Of a DNA stretch of 50,468 bases, positions 43,117 to 50,468 are shown piece after piece (position 1 is the first letter of the stretch; each line of letters begins with the position of its first letter). The notes beneath the pieces were generated by a model. That model saw nothing but the letters and a program-made list of their open reading frames with translations. It did not search any database and was not told the origin of the DNA. The stretch covers positions 1-50,468 of the forward strand of contig NZ_BAUT01000025.1 of NCBI RefSeq assembly GCF_000513095.1, given 5' to 3'. Both the position numbers and the translations under genes were made by a program. The stretch comes from Halalkalibacter wakoensis JCM 9140 (GTDB taxonomy: Bacteria; Bacillota; Bacilli; Bacillales; Bacillaceae_D).

Positions 43117-43875
43117 ATGCCTAGAAAACCCAGGACAAAAAGCAGAAGCGGAATCTATCATATTATTCTCAGAGGAATCAACAAACAACTTATCTTTGAG
43201 GAAGATGAGGATAAAGTGAGATTCATCGAAACGTTGCAGCGTTTCAAAGATAAGTGCCAATACCAAATATACGGCTACTGTTTGATGAACAATCACATCC
43301 ATCTTTTATTGAAGGAGGAAGGCGAGCCAATTTCGTTGATTATAAAAAGAATCAGCTCAAGCTATGTGTACTGGTTCAATCAGAAATATGAACGAAATGG
43401 GCACCTTTTCCAAGAACGATTTAAGAGTGAAAATGTAGAAGATCGAGCTTACTTTTTAACAGTCCTCAGGTACATCCACCAAAACCCCCTGAAAGCAGGT
43501 CTCGCGCAAAATGTCTTTGACAGCCCCTGGACAAGTATTCATGACTATATTCACAAGCCGGAATTGGTAGCGATTGATTTTGCGATTTCGCAATTCTCAG
43601 CTGAAAAAAATGAAGCCGTAAGAAGATTTATTACCTATATGCAGCAGCTGTCTAATGACATTTGCTTTGATCAAAATATTAGAGAAAGAGTGTCGGATCG
43701 TGAGCTCAAAAGCTATATGCGTGAACATGGGGTTAGTAACACGAGCGTTTTGCAACAAATGGATAGAGAAAGCCGGAATGAGATCCTAAGGAAATTAAAA
43801 CAGCTGAATGGTGTGTCGGGTCGGCAGTTGTCTAGAGTTACAGGAGTTTCGAAGAGTGTGATTCAGCGTTTGTAA
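43117..43875 (+). CDS. REP-associated tyrosine transposase (RAYT, Y1 family)
   Basis: A 252-residue Y1 (IS200-like) single-stranded DNA transposase of the RAYT/TnpA_REP branch. The ATG follows TTGAGGTGATCCAATC. The HUH metal motif reads NNHIHLLL near residue 60, GHLFQERFKSE is the family's conserved segment near 100, and the catalytic Tyr lies in LRYIHQNPLKAG near residue 118. The C-terminal 70 residues end in a helix-turn-helix (SGRQLSRVTGVSKSVIQRL) that may recognise REP DNA. It is flanked by inverted REPs (42905 and 43878), the usual context for a domesticated REP-mobilising enzyme. It is therefore the probable source of the REP copies throughout the window. Confidence 0.92.
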   Translation: MPRKPRTKSRSGIYHIILRGINKQLIFEEDEDKVRFIETLQRFKDKCQYQIYGYCLMNNHIHLLLKEEGEPISLIIKRISSSYVYWFNQKYERNGHLFQERFKSENVEDRAYFLTVLRYIHQNPLKAGLAQNVFDSPWTSIHDYIHKPELVAIDFAISQFSAEKNEAVRRFITYMQQLSNDICFDQNIRERVSDRELKSYMREHGVSNTSVLQQMDRESRNEILRKLKQLNGVSGRQLSRVTGVSKSVIQRL

Positions 43876-43877
43876 GT

Positions 43878-43904
43878 GGGCCGGGGAACCTGTCCCCCTG
43901 ACCC
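43878..43904 (-). repeat. REP palindrome, reverse, 3' of the RAYT
   Basis: AGG sub-type core with small changes (GGGCCGGGGAACC). It begins directly after the RAYT stop codon TAA. Confidence 0.9.
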
Positions 43905-43910
43905 ACCTCA

Positions 43911-44316
43911 TTATAAGTTCATGAATTTAGGGTATGCGCTTTCAACTGATTTTAATAGCATCGCGATATGACTTAATGTAATCTCTGGATCATAATTGAA
44001 TTCAATGCTGTACGAGTACTGTGCAAAAACTCTTCCGTTTTTCTCCATAAATTTTATGAATCGAAGTTGGGTATTTACTTCGTTCAGCAGTTTATAGAGC
44101 TCTTTCGTTTTTCGAATTGTCTTCCATTGTTGCTATATTGTATATGTTTAGATCTATCAGTTTTTCACTTTTATGAAATGAAATAACGATGACGACTGTG
44201 CCTCCAGTTTTCAACGCCTGCTGCGTTCTGAAAAACGTGCCATGTTCATCTTTCGTTTTTTCCATTCGTAAATTTTTTTGTTCTAACATAATTTGGAACA
44301 GTTCTGAATTAATCAT
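43911..44316 (-). pseudogene. YbjN-like protein, one frameshift
   Basis: The first frame (44316-44092) encodes a 74-residue product ending NSKNERAL. The next frame is open without a start from about 44105 to TAA at 43911 and reads ELYKLLNEVNTQLRFIKFMEKNG, AQYSYSIEFNYDPE and AMLLKSVESAYPKFM. This order of strands and helices is that of YbjN (type III secretion chaperone-like fold) proteins. One missing A in the AAAG run near 44104 would restore a protein of about 134 residues. In Bacillus these proteins have no established role. Its 3' end is 7 bp from the REP. Confidence 0.75.
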
Positions 44317-44363
44317 AAAATCCCCCTGTAATGATGGAATGGTTTCTGCTTCTATTATAACAT

Positions 44364-44397
44364 GGGTCGGGGGGACAGGTTGAAGCCACTGAAAAAG
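44364..44397 (+). repeat. Partial REP plus GCCACTGAAAAAG arm
   Basis: GGGTCGGGGGGACAGGT is followed by GAAGCCACTGAAAAAGG, a left half of the REP joined to the left arm of the second hairpin class. Confidence 0.7.
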
Positions 44398-44423
44398 GAT
44401 TGCCTCACGAACTCACCAACTTA

Positions 44424-44720
44424 TCAACCTACAACAACTTGATTTCGACCGTTTTCTTTGGCTTTAAATAATGCTTTATCCGCGTTGTCGATAAATTCAT
44501 AAACCGATTCGCCTTTATGTTGTGACATACCAATACTAACGGTAAAATGGATTGGTTCATTTTTGTAGATAAACGCATTTTTTTCTATGTTTTCACGTAT
44601 TCTCTCGCAAATTTGTTTTCCTTGTTTCAAACTTGTATCAGAAAAAATAATAGCAAATTCTTCCCCACCTAGTCGTGCCACTACATCTGCTTCTCGAACA
44701 TTCTTTTTGATGATGATCAC
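44424..44720 (-). pseudogene. Diguanylate cyclase C-terminal remnant
   Basis: The 98-residue frame covers the last two-thirds of a GGDEF domain: VREADVVARLGGEEFAIIF (active GGEEF motif), then TVSIGMSQHKGES and ADKALFKAKENGRNQVVV. The N-terminal part, including any sensor, is missing. The break point on its 5' side carries TGACCCA, a REP half, and the rest is occupied by a GGACAATAAA element. It has no ribosome binding site, so it is probably dead. Confidence 0.85.
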
Positions 44721-44802
44721 GACGTGACCCAGTTGAGAGGTGTGGAGGAACTGTGGAAAGTGCTCCTTTATTGAGTGGAGGGGGGCGAACAGATTCGGCG
44801 GC

Positions 44803-44896
44803 GGACAATAAAATGCTGGGATCGGACAATAAATGGCCGGAACTGGACAATAAACCTACTAGTTCGGACAATAAATCAGTCAGATTGGACAATAAA
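44803..44896. repeat. GGACAATAAA tandem array, copy 8
   Basis: Five perfect cores at 44803, 44824, 44845, 44866 and 44887, all 21 bp apart. It begins a composite element that ends in the REP at 45112. Confidence 0.95.
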
Positions 44897-44982
44897 CCCG
44901 TCAGAAATAGCGGAGAAGTGCCGCCGTCCTGTCTTTCTCCGGGGAAAAAAGGACCAGAACGAAAAAAAACTTCTCGATCATG

Positions 44983-45030
44983 AAAAAAGGTGGATAATCT
45001 GCTGTTTATACAGAGGGTTATCCACCTTTT
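44983..45030. repeat. GTGGATAA hairpin module
   Basis: AAAAAAGGTGGATAA pairs with TTATCCACCTTTT. The loop TGTTTATACAGAG is shared with the copies at 11782 and 18544, although 11782 belongs to a TTATGCG array. ATGCACAAG and ATATCCACA follow downstream. Confidence 0.85.
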
Positions 45031-45111
45031 ACGAGATATGCACAAGCAAATTCAGAGATAATTGTCGGGATGTGCCAATATCCACATCTACTCCATCTAC
45101 CAAAGGGAAGT

Positions 45112-45151
45112 GGGTCAAGGAACCTGTCCCCCTGACCCACCCATGACCCAC
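45112..45151 (-). repeat. REP palindrome with partial duplication, reverse
   Basis: AGG sub-type core 45112-45138 followed by a partial copy (CCATGACCCAC, to 45151). The last base abuts the stop codon of the symporter gene on the minus strand. Confidence 0.93.
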
Positions 45152-46575
45152 TATCCGATCTTTCTCTCGGTAGATCCTGCGACTTTCGCATTTTCATAGA
45201 AGTTGTTAAAGTAATCGTTTGTTTCCGCGACAATCACTTTCCATAGAAGAAGAAGAGCGATTAGGTTTGGAATCATCATTAAGGCATTGGCCATGTCTGC
45301 AAAAGCCCAAACGGTTGCTAGGTTCGCGATCGTTCCAACTCCACAAGCACCAATGTAAACAAGACGATAGCCAGCAACGCCTCTTGCACCAACTAAATAC
45401 TCAAAGCACTTCTCTCCATAAACGTACCAGCCAACAATCGTTGAAAATCCGAAGAAAATAACGGAGAAGGCAACGATGTATTCGCCGACTACGCCAAGAA
45501 CGGATCCGAACGCGGCACTCGTTAAGGCCCCGCCTTCAAGCGTGCCATCATGAGTGACACCCGAGAGCAAACCACCTGAAGGATCCCAGAAACCTGTAAT
45601 AAGAAGGGTTAGCCCTGTCATTGTACAAACAACAATCGTTACGATAAATGTACCTGTCATCGCAACAAGCGCTTGCTTAACAGGATGGTCAGCGCGTGCG
45701 TTACCGGCAATCAATGCTGCTGTACCAAGACCTGCTTCATTTGAAAAGATCCCACGAGCGACACCGTTACGAATCGCTTCGGAAACCACGACACCTAAGA
45801 AACCACCCGCTGCCGCAACAGGGTTAAATGCATAAAAGAAAATAAGTTCAAATGCTGGAATAATCATATCAAAATTTAAAACGAGAATTAAGAGAGCTCC
45901 ACCTATGTAAAGGAACGCCATGATCGGAACGAAAAAACTAGCAACGGCACTAATCCGTTGAATTCCACCAAAAATAATAAAACTAACAAGGACGACTAAA
46001 ATAACTCCAGTTACCCAGTTTGGCATACCGAAACTATTGCTCGTTACATCTGCAATCGTGTTCGACTGTACACTATTACCAATACCTAGCGCAGCAAATG
46101 CACCGAATAAGGCAAATGCGATAGCGAGCGCTTTGAATTTTCGACCGAGCCCTCGTTCAATGTAATACATGGGCCCACTTGAGTATTCTCCATTTTGATT
46201 TTTTACACGGTACTTCACGGCTAATAATGCTTCACCATACTTTGTTGCCATACCAAGCAAACCAACAATCCACATCCAAAAAATGGCCCCAGGGCCACCA
46301 AGCGTAATCGCGGTTGCCACTCCGGCGATATTACCGTTTCCAATCGTTGCAGCAAGTGCGGTCATAAGCGCCTTAAAGTGACTAACATCGCCTTCTGCTG
46401 CCGCATCTTTAGCATCTTCTTTTCCAAAGCCAATCTTAAAGGCATAAATCAGTCTACGAAATTGCAACCCTTTTAAAGCAAAGGTTAGAAACAAGCCGGT
46501 CCCAAATAACAAAATTAAACTGGGTGGCCCCCACAATACGTTATTAATTTTTCCTAGTATCTCTAATATATCCAT
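45151..46575 (-). CDS. Alanine/glycine:cation symporter (AGCS family)
   Basis: A 474-residue membrane protein with about 11 hydrophobic segments. The start is ATG 46575 behind AGGAGGGGTTTT; an earlier in-frame ATG at 46623 has no ribosome binding site. Family motifs are GNGNIAGVATAITLGGPGA near residue 85, SSGPMYYIERGLG near 150 and GIFSNEAGLGTAALIAG near 285, typical of Na+/alanine symporters (AlsT, DagA). It imports alanine for the dehydrogenase encoded on the other side of the regulator. A 14-bp motif upstream is shared with the ald leader. Confidence 0.92.
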   Translation of the reverse strand: MDILEILGKINNVLWGPPSLILLFGTGLFLTFALKGLQFRRLIYAFKIGFGKEDAKDAAAEGDVSHFKALMTALAATIGNGNIAGVATAITLGGPGAIFWMWIVGLLGMATKYGEALLAVKYRVKNQNGEYSSGPMYYIERGLGRKFKALAIAFALFGAFAALGIGNSVQSNTIADVTSNSFGMPNWVTGVILVVLVSFIIFGGIQRISAVASFFVPIMAFLYIGGALLILVLNFDMIIPAFELIFFYAFNPVAAAGGFLGVVVSEAIRNGVARGIFSNEAGLGTAALIAGNARADHPVKQALVAMTGTFIVTIVVCTMTGLTLLITGFWDPSGGLLSGVTHDGTLEGGALTSAAFGSVLGVVGEYIVAFSVIFFGFSTIVGWYVYGEKCFEYLVGARGVAGYRLVYIGACGVGTIANLATVWAFADMANALMMIPNLIALLLLWKVIVAETNDYFNNFYENAKVAGSTERKIG

Positions 46576-46671
46576 AAAACCCCTCCTAAAAGATAGCGCT
46601 TCCAACTGCTGTGATTTGATCACTATGCTATCCTAACATAATAAGAAGGGATTCAGTTTGTGAATTTTTAC

Positions 46672-46685
46672 AAAATGAAAGCGTT
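46672..46685 (-). promoter_or_regulatory. Motif shared by the symporter and ald leaders
   Basis: Read in the direction of the symporter gene, AACGCTTTCATTTT lies 97 bp upstream of its start. The identical 14 bases lie 87 bp upstream of ald (48005-48018) in the same orientation. It contains half of a CcpA (cre) consensus, TGAAAGCG. Confidence 0.55.
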
Positions 46686-46743
46686 TTATTTGTATTTCTT
46701 AAACAAACAGTAAGATGCAACCATTGGAAGAAGGTGTTTACAT

Positions 46744-47967
46744 ATGAATGGTGAAAACAGACAGATGTTTTCTCGGCCATTTTATTCATTAGAAGAGTTT
46801 GTCGATGCGATTAGTGAGCGTTTTCAATGTCCTGTGACCATTGAGGATGCGAATCATCACCTCCTCGCTTATAGTTCTCATGATGAGGAGACAGATGCTG
46901 CAAGGGTTTCAACGATTATCGGCAGGCGTGTGCCAGAGCGAGTTATTCATCGTTTTTGGAAGGAAGGTGTGATCCCAACTCTAAATCAAAGCGATGAACC
47001 ACTTGTTATTCCTAAGATTGGGGATATTGGCCTTGGGAACCGAGTCGCGATTTCCATTCGCCAAAACGAATAGGTGCTCGGCTATATTTGGGTATTAGAA
47101 GGTGGGTGTACATTAAACGAACAAGATCTTACTGACTTAAAGTTGATAGCTAGCAAAGCAAAGAATCAACTGCTTCAACTTAATCTTCAAAAGAAGAAAA
47201 ACGAAAAAAATCATCAAGAACTGCTTTGGCAAATCATTACTGGAGATATAGAAAGTCACGAAACCATTGCCAATCACTTATCAAACATTGGTTTACACGA
47301 AAATAAGCCACTAGGAATGATTTTATTCACCTTCGATTCTATGAATCAAGAATTATATAAAAAGAAAGTCTATACAGCAAAAACGATTCAAAAAGTAAAT
47401 ATTCTCATTGAAACACTTGACGAAAATCAACTCATCTTCTTAATTTCACCTACGTCACGAAAAAATGAACGAAAGGATGCCATTGATTTTATTCATACAT
47501 TCAAAATCCAGGTGAAAGATCGATTCGGCATTACCGGTCTTGAGTCAGGATGTGGCTATATGTATGAAGATTACAACTGTATGAAAAGAAGTTACGATGA
47601 AGCAGCCAAAGTGATTGCGTTTAAAAAGGCATTTCCAGAAGAACTCGCGAATGTGACGTTTTATCACGAGCTAGGCGTGTTCCGCTACATTGATCTGTTG
47701 AAAAAAACAAAGGAGCTTCAGCAACAGTCTGTAAATCCGGCGATCCAGATGCTTCAACATTATGATTTAGAAAACCGAACGAATTTATTGGAAACACTAG
47801 AAGTCATTTTAACAAAGGATGGCAACATGAATGAAGCAGCCAAAGCGCTTCACTGCCATGTTAATACGTTAACGTACCGCCTAAAAAGAATTCAAGAAAT
47901 CACATCCATTCAATTAAAGGACCCAGTACAAAAGCTTGGGCTCTATTTGGATCTAAAACGGCAATAA
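46744..47967 (+). pseudogene. adeR: PucR-family regulator, AdeR-like, in-frame stop
   Basis: A frame of about 407 codons encodes a PucR-type activator, broken only by TAG at 47071-47073 between KRVAISIRQNE-type residues and VLGYIWVLEGG. The N-terminal part resembles a GAF-like sensor (FQCPVTIEDANHHLLAYSSH). A central segment and the C-terminal PucR helix-turn-helix (GNMNEAAKALHCHVNTLTYRLKRIQEI) follow. In B. subtilis AdeR, of this family, activates ald. Its position between the alanine symporter and ald supports that role. If the TAG is real, the regulator is inactive unless the second half restarts at GTG 47074, which lacks a good ribosome binding site. Confidence 0.8.
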
Positions 47968-48004
47968 GCAACTAGCAAAAGCGATTGGTTAAATCCAACA
48001 AACG

Positions 48005-48055
48005 AACGCTTTCATTTTTTGGGATTGCCCACAATGCGCTCCTCCACAATGCGCT
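48005..48055 (+). promoter_or_regulatory. ald control region: shared motif and direct repeats
   Basis: AACGCTTTCATTTT (48005-48018) matches the symporter leader. CCACAATGCGCT occurs twice (48029-48040 and 48044-48055), 15 bp apart. These are candidate sites for the AdeR-like activator or CcpA, ahead of the ald start at 48105. Confidence 0.55.
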
Positions 48056-48104
48056 TTATACTAGCGATATAGCAAATATAAATCCCTTTGAGGAGGACGA
48101 CAAA

Positions 48105-49241
48105 ATGATTATTGGTATTCCAAAGGAAATTAAAAACAATGAAAATCGTGTAGCGATTACGCCAGCTGGTGTCGTAGCACTAACTAATAGCGGGCATGAT
48201 ATTTTAATCGAAAAAAGTGCTGGAGTGGGCAGTGGCTTTGAAGATGCTGATTACACAGCCGCAGGTGCAACAATCATGGATGCAGCAGCCGACGTATGGG
48301 CGAAAGCAGATATGGTCATGAAAGTGAAAGAGCCATTAAGCTCAGAGTATGGCTACTTCCGTAAAGGCCTTATTTTATTCACATACTTACATTTAGCTGC
48401 TGAGCCAGAACTTGCTCAAGCGCTTGTGGACAGTGGCGTGATTGCGATCGCTTATGAAACAGTTGAAGTAAACCGCACACTTCCACTTCTTACGCCGATG
48501 AGTGAAGTGGCTGGTCGTATGGCAGCGCAAGTGGGGGCTCAGTTCCTTGAGAAGCCTAAAGGTGGGAAAGGCATTCTTTTATCTGGCGTACCAGGCGTAA
48601 AACGTGGAAAAGTGACGATTATCGGAGGCGGTGTTGTGGGGACAAATGCGGCTAAAATCGCTGTTGGACTTGGGGCAGAAGTAACCATCATCGACCTAAG
48701 TGCAGATCGTCTTCGTCAACTTGACGATCAGTTCGGAAATGACATTCAAACATTAATGTCTAACCCGCTAAACATTGCTGAAGCCGTGAAAGAATCGGAC
48801 CTTGTGATCGGAGCGGTTCTTATTCCAGGAGCAAAAGCCCCTAAGCTTGTCACAGAGGAAATGATCCAATCAATGGCACCAGGTGCTGTTGTGGTGGACG
48901 TAGCCGTTGACCAAGGTGGAATCATTGAAACAGCTGACGAAGTGACAACACATGATAACCCAACTTATACAAAACATGGTGTAGTTCATTATGCTGTAGC
49001 GAATATGCCGGGTGCTGTTCCGCGCACGTCAACGCTTGGATTAACAAACGTGACGATTCCGTATGCATTGCAAATTGCAAACAAAGGAGTAGCGCAAGCA
49101 GTAGCTGAAAACAAAGCACTTGCTCTTGGTGTGAACGTAGCAAATGGCCATGTAACGTACAATGCGGTCGCGCGTGATCTTGGATATGAACTTGTCTCTG
49201 TCGAGAGTGCACTTCGCCAAGGTGAAACAGTTTTAGCATAA
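48105..49241 (+). CDS. ald: Alanine dehydrogenase
   Basis: Ald converts alanine to pyruvate and ammonia with NAD+, feeding carbon metabolism and, in Bacillus, sporulation. The start is ATG 48105 behind AGGAGGACGACAAA; the frame is open further upstream (47985) but without a ribosome binding site. The 378-residue length is standard. Motifs are [17 protein letters not shown] at the N-terminus, MKVKEP near residue 75, the Rossmann [18 protein letters not shown] near residue 172, and [14 protein letters not shown] near the C-terminus. It is followed by a terminator-like hairpin and alr. Confidence 0.95.
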   Translation: MIIGIPKEIKNNENRVAITPAGVVALTNSGHDILIEKSAGVGSGFEDADYTAAGATIMDAAADVWAKADMVMKVKEPLSSEYGYFRKGLILFTYLHLAAEPELAQALVDSGVIAIAYETVEVNRTLPLLTPMSEVAGRMAAQVGAQFLEKPKGGKGILLSGVPGVKRGKVTIIGGGVVGTNAAKIAVGLGAEVTIIDLSADRLRQLDDQFGNDIQTLMSNPLNIAEAVKESDLVIGAVLIPGAKAPKLVTEEMIQSMAPGAVVVDVAVDQGGIIETADEVTTHDNPTYTKHGVVHYAVANMPGAVPRTSTLGLTNVTIPYALQIANKGVAQAVAENKALALGVNVANGHVTYNAVARDLGYELVSVESALRQGETVLA

Positions 49242-49269
49242 ACATCAATTATAGCAATAAAGTAAATTT

Positions 49270-49303
49270 AGACCCTCTCTACTGTTTGTTGGAGAGGGTC
49301 TAT
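49270..49303 (+). terminator. Hairpin between ald and alr
   Basis: AGACCCTCTCT pairs with GGAGAGGGTCT around ACTGTTTGTT. The T run is short, so alr may be read partly from the ald promoter. Confidence 0.7.
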
Positions 49304-49339
49304 TACTGAAAACAGATGCAAAGAGGGAGGTTGAGCAAG

Positions 49340-50468
49340 ATGAAATTGAGTAGCTACCGAAATACATACGCTGAAATTTCATTAGAGGCAATTGAAGAAA
49401 ACGCAGCTTCTTTTAAAAATGGGTTAGTTGCTCCAAATTGTCAACTTATGGCGGTTGTAAAAGGAGACGGCTATGGCCATGGAGCAGTCGAAGCTGCAAA
49501 AGCAGCCATACGTGGCGGCGCAACGTACTTAGGTGTTGCCATTTTAGATGAAGCACTGGAGCTAAGGCACGCAGGGATAGACGCACCGATTCTTGTATTA
49601 GGCTACACGGCACCAGATGCTCTAATAGAAGCAATTCGAAACAACATTTCAATCACAGTTTTTTCCTCTGAAGTTCGTGACGCATTAATAGACCTTGTTG
49701 ACGTGGAGGAAACACCAATAAACGTTCATCTTAAAGTAGACACAGGAATGGGCCGAGTCGGTGTTCAAACAAGTGACGAATTGCTCGAGCTTGTTAGGCC
49801 GCTGTTGTGCGCTAACTATATTCAAATTGAAGGGGTTTTTACGCATTTTGCCGAAGCGGATTCACCTGACTCCACATACACAGATCTTCAGTTTGATCGG
49901 CTCATGACCTTCATCCATGCACTAGAAAACGAAGGAATAGCTGTACCAATTAAACATTGTTGCAATAGTGCTGGAACATTATTTCATAAAGAGAAGCACC
50001 TGGATATGGTTCGCGTTGGCATCAGCCTTTATGGGCTCAAACCGGATCCATCCCTAGACATGCCAATTATCCTAAAGCAAGCGATGCGGCTTTACTCAAG
50101 CATTGTTTCCGTCCGCGAACTTCAAGAAGGGGCATCAATTAGTTACGGCCGCACCTATACTTTGCCAGCTACACGTACAATTGCTACTCTTCCTATTGGA
50201 TACGCGGATGGATTATCACGAGCGCTATCGAATAAAGGGATCGCTTTGATCAAAGGACAACAAGTGCAAATGGTTGGCCGAGTCTGCATGGACCAAACGA
50301 TGATCGACGTAACCCACCATCCTAACGCCCGAGTTGGAGAACAAGTCGAATTTCCAATCGATGACATGGCCGAAAAAATTGGAACGATTAATTACGAGAT
50401 AGTCTGCTCAATCAGCAAGCGCGTCCCAAGACATTACGTGGGTCATGGGTGGGTCATGGGGACAGGTT
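49340..50468 (+). CDS. alr: Alanine racemase, incomplete at the window end
   Basis: Alr interconverts L- and D-alanine with PLP, supplying D-alanine for peptidoglycan. ATG 49340 follows AGGGAGGTTGAGCAAG. The frame is open to the window edge (376 codons). The PLP lysine lies in MAVVKGDGYGHG (K41; Gly where most enzymes have Ala), the catalytic Tyr in ISYGRTYT (Y269), with GVFTHFAEAD and MVGRVCMDQ also typical. From about residue 367 the sequence is read through a REP, VGHGWVMGTG, so the last 15-20 native residues are probably replaced. It follows ald, completing an alanine uptake, breakdown and racemisation cluster. Confidence 0.93.
   Translation, partial: MKLSSYRNTYAEISLEAIEENAASFKNGLVAPNCQLMAVVKGDGYGHGAVEAAKAAIRGGATYLGVAILDEALELRHAGIDAPILVLGYTAPDALIEAIRNNISITVFSSEVRDALIDLVDVEETPINVHLKVDTGMGRVGVQTSDELLELVRPLLCANYIQIEGVFTHFAEADSPDSTYTDLQFDRLMTFIHALENEGIAVPIKHCCNSAGTLFHKEKHLDMVRVGISLYGLKPDPSLDMPIILKQAMRLYSSIVSVRELQEGASISYGRTYTLPATRTIATLPIGYADGLSRALSNKGIALIKGQQVQMVGRVCMDQTMIDVTHHPNARVGEQVEFPIDDMAEKIGTINYEIVCSISKRVPRHYVGHGWVMGTG
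50438..50468 (+). repeat. REP palindrome with partial duplication, cut by the window edge
   Basis: GTGGGTCATGG (50438-50448) then a second GGGTCATGGGGACAGGTT from 50451 to the edge, the same duplication as at 42894. It lies within the alr frame. Confidence 0.9.

Noticed and set aside
44803-44896. GGACAATAAA arrays as CRISPR arrays
   Set aside because: The conserved core is 10 bp and the variable part 11 bp, far too short for repeats and spacers, and no cas gene is present.
46672-46689. Complete CcpA cre site before the symporter
   Set aside because: Only the TGAAAGCG half matches; the distal CA of the consensus is missing, so CcpA control is kept only as a possibility.

Overview
The window looks like chromosome from a low-GC, endospore-forming, probably alkaliphilic member of the Bacillaceae. 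This rests on family resemblance only (YjcZ-type sporulation peptide, SLH-anchored surface proteins, DUF1292, an AdeR/Ald/Alr set, Bacillus-like tRNAs, AGGAGG ribosome binding sites, frequent TTG starts); no species is claimed.

Layout. 1-2.5 kb: repeats, then ilvD with two frameshifts. 2.5-5 kb: a DUF1292 gene, a 185-bp inverted-repeat element and gene remnants bounded by repeats. 5.2-9.6 kb: a class I cyclic-di-GMP riboswitch with terminator heading four poorly known envelope-type genes. 10.0-10.4 kb: tRNA-Ala, -Glu, -Val, -Asp; the tRNA-Glu lacks 3 nt. 10.5-18 kb: cell-surface block with an SLH-CAP protein, an SLH/DUF5050-like protein, an anti-sigma factor carrying two discoidin-like domains, its ECF sigma factor, a lipoprotein and a glucosaminidase-SLH protein. 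18.8-26.9 kb: beta-glucoside locus (MFS, GH1, ABC transporter, DUF624, LacI regulator) with LacI-type operators. 27-36.3 kb: three large GGDEF-EAL proteins and a hydrolase. 37-39.8 kb: allantoinase and a YfcC-family carrier. 40-44.7 kb: SEC-C protein, small genes, a REP-associated transposase (RAYT), a YbjN-like remnant and a GGDEF remnant. 45-50.5 kb: alanine symporter, AdeR-like regulator, ald and alr (alr runs off the window).

The most unusual feature is the intergenic DNA. A 27-bp palindrome (REP; arms GTGGGTCA/TGACCCAC) occurs about 17 times and flanks the RAYT. It repeatedly abuts or supplies stop codons. Two kinds of short tandem array, one with GGACAATAAA every 21 bp and one with TTATGCG every 19-21 bp, are followed by the same GTGGATAAC/GTTATCCAC hairpin and often a REP. 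Together they make modular elements of about 270-340 bp.

Several genes are broken: six apparent one-base losses and three in-frame stops. The uniform direction of the frameshifts leaves open whether they are sequence errors or real decay.
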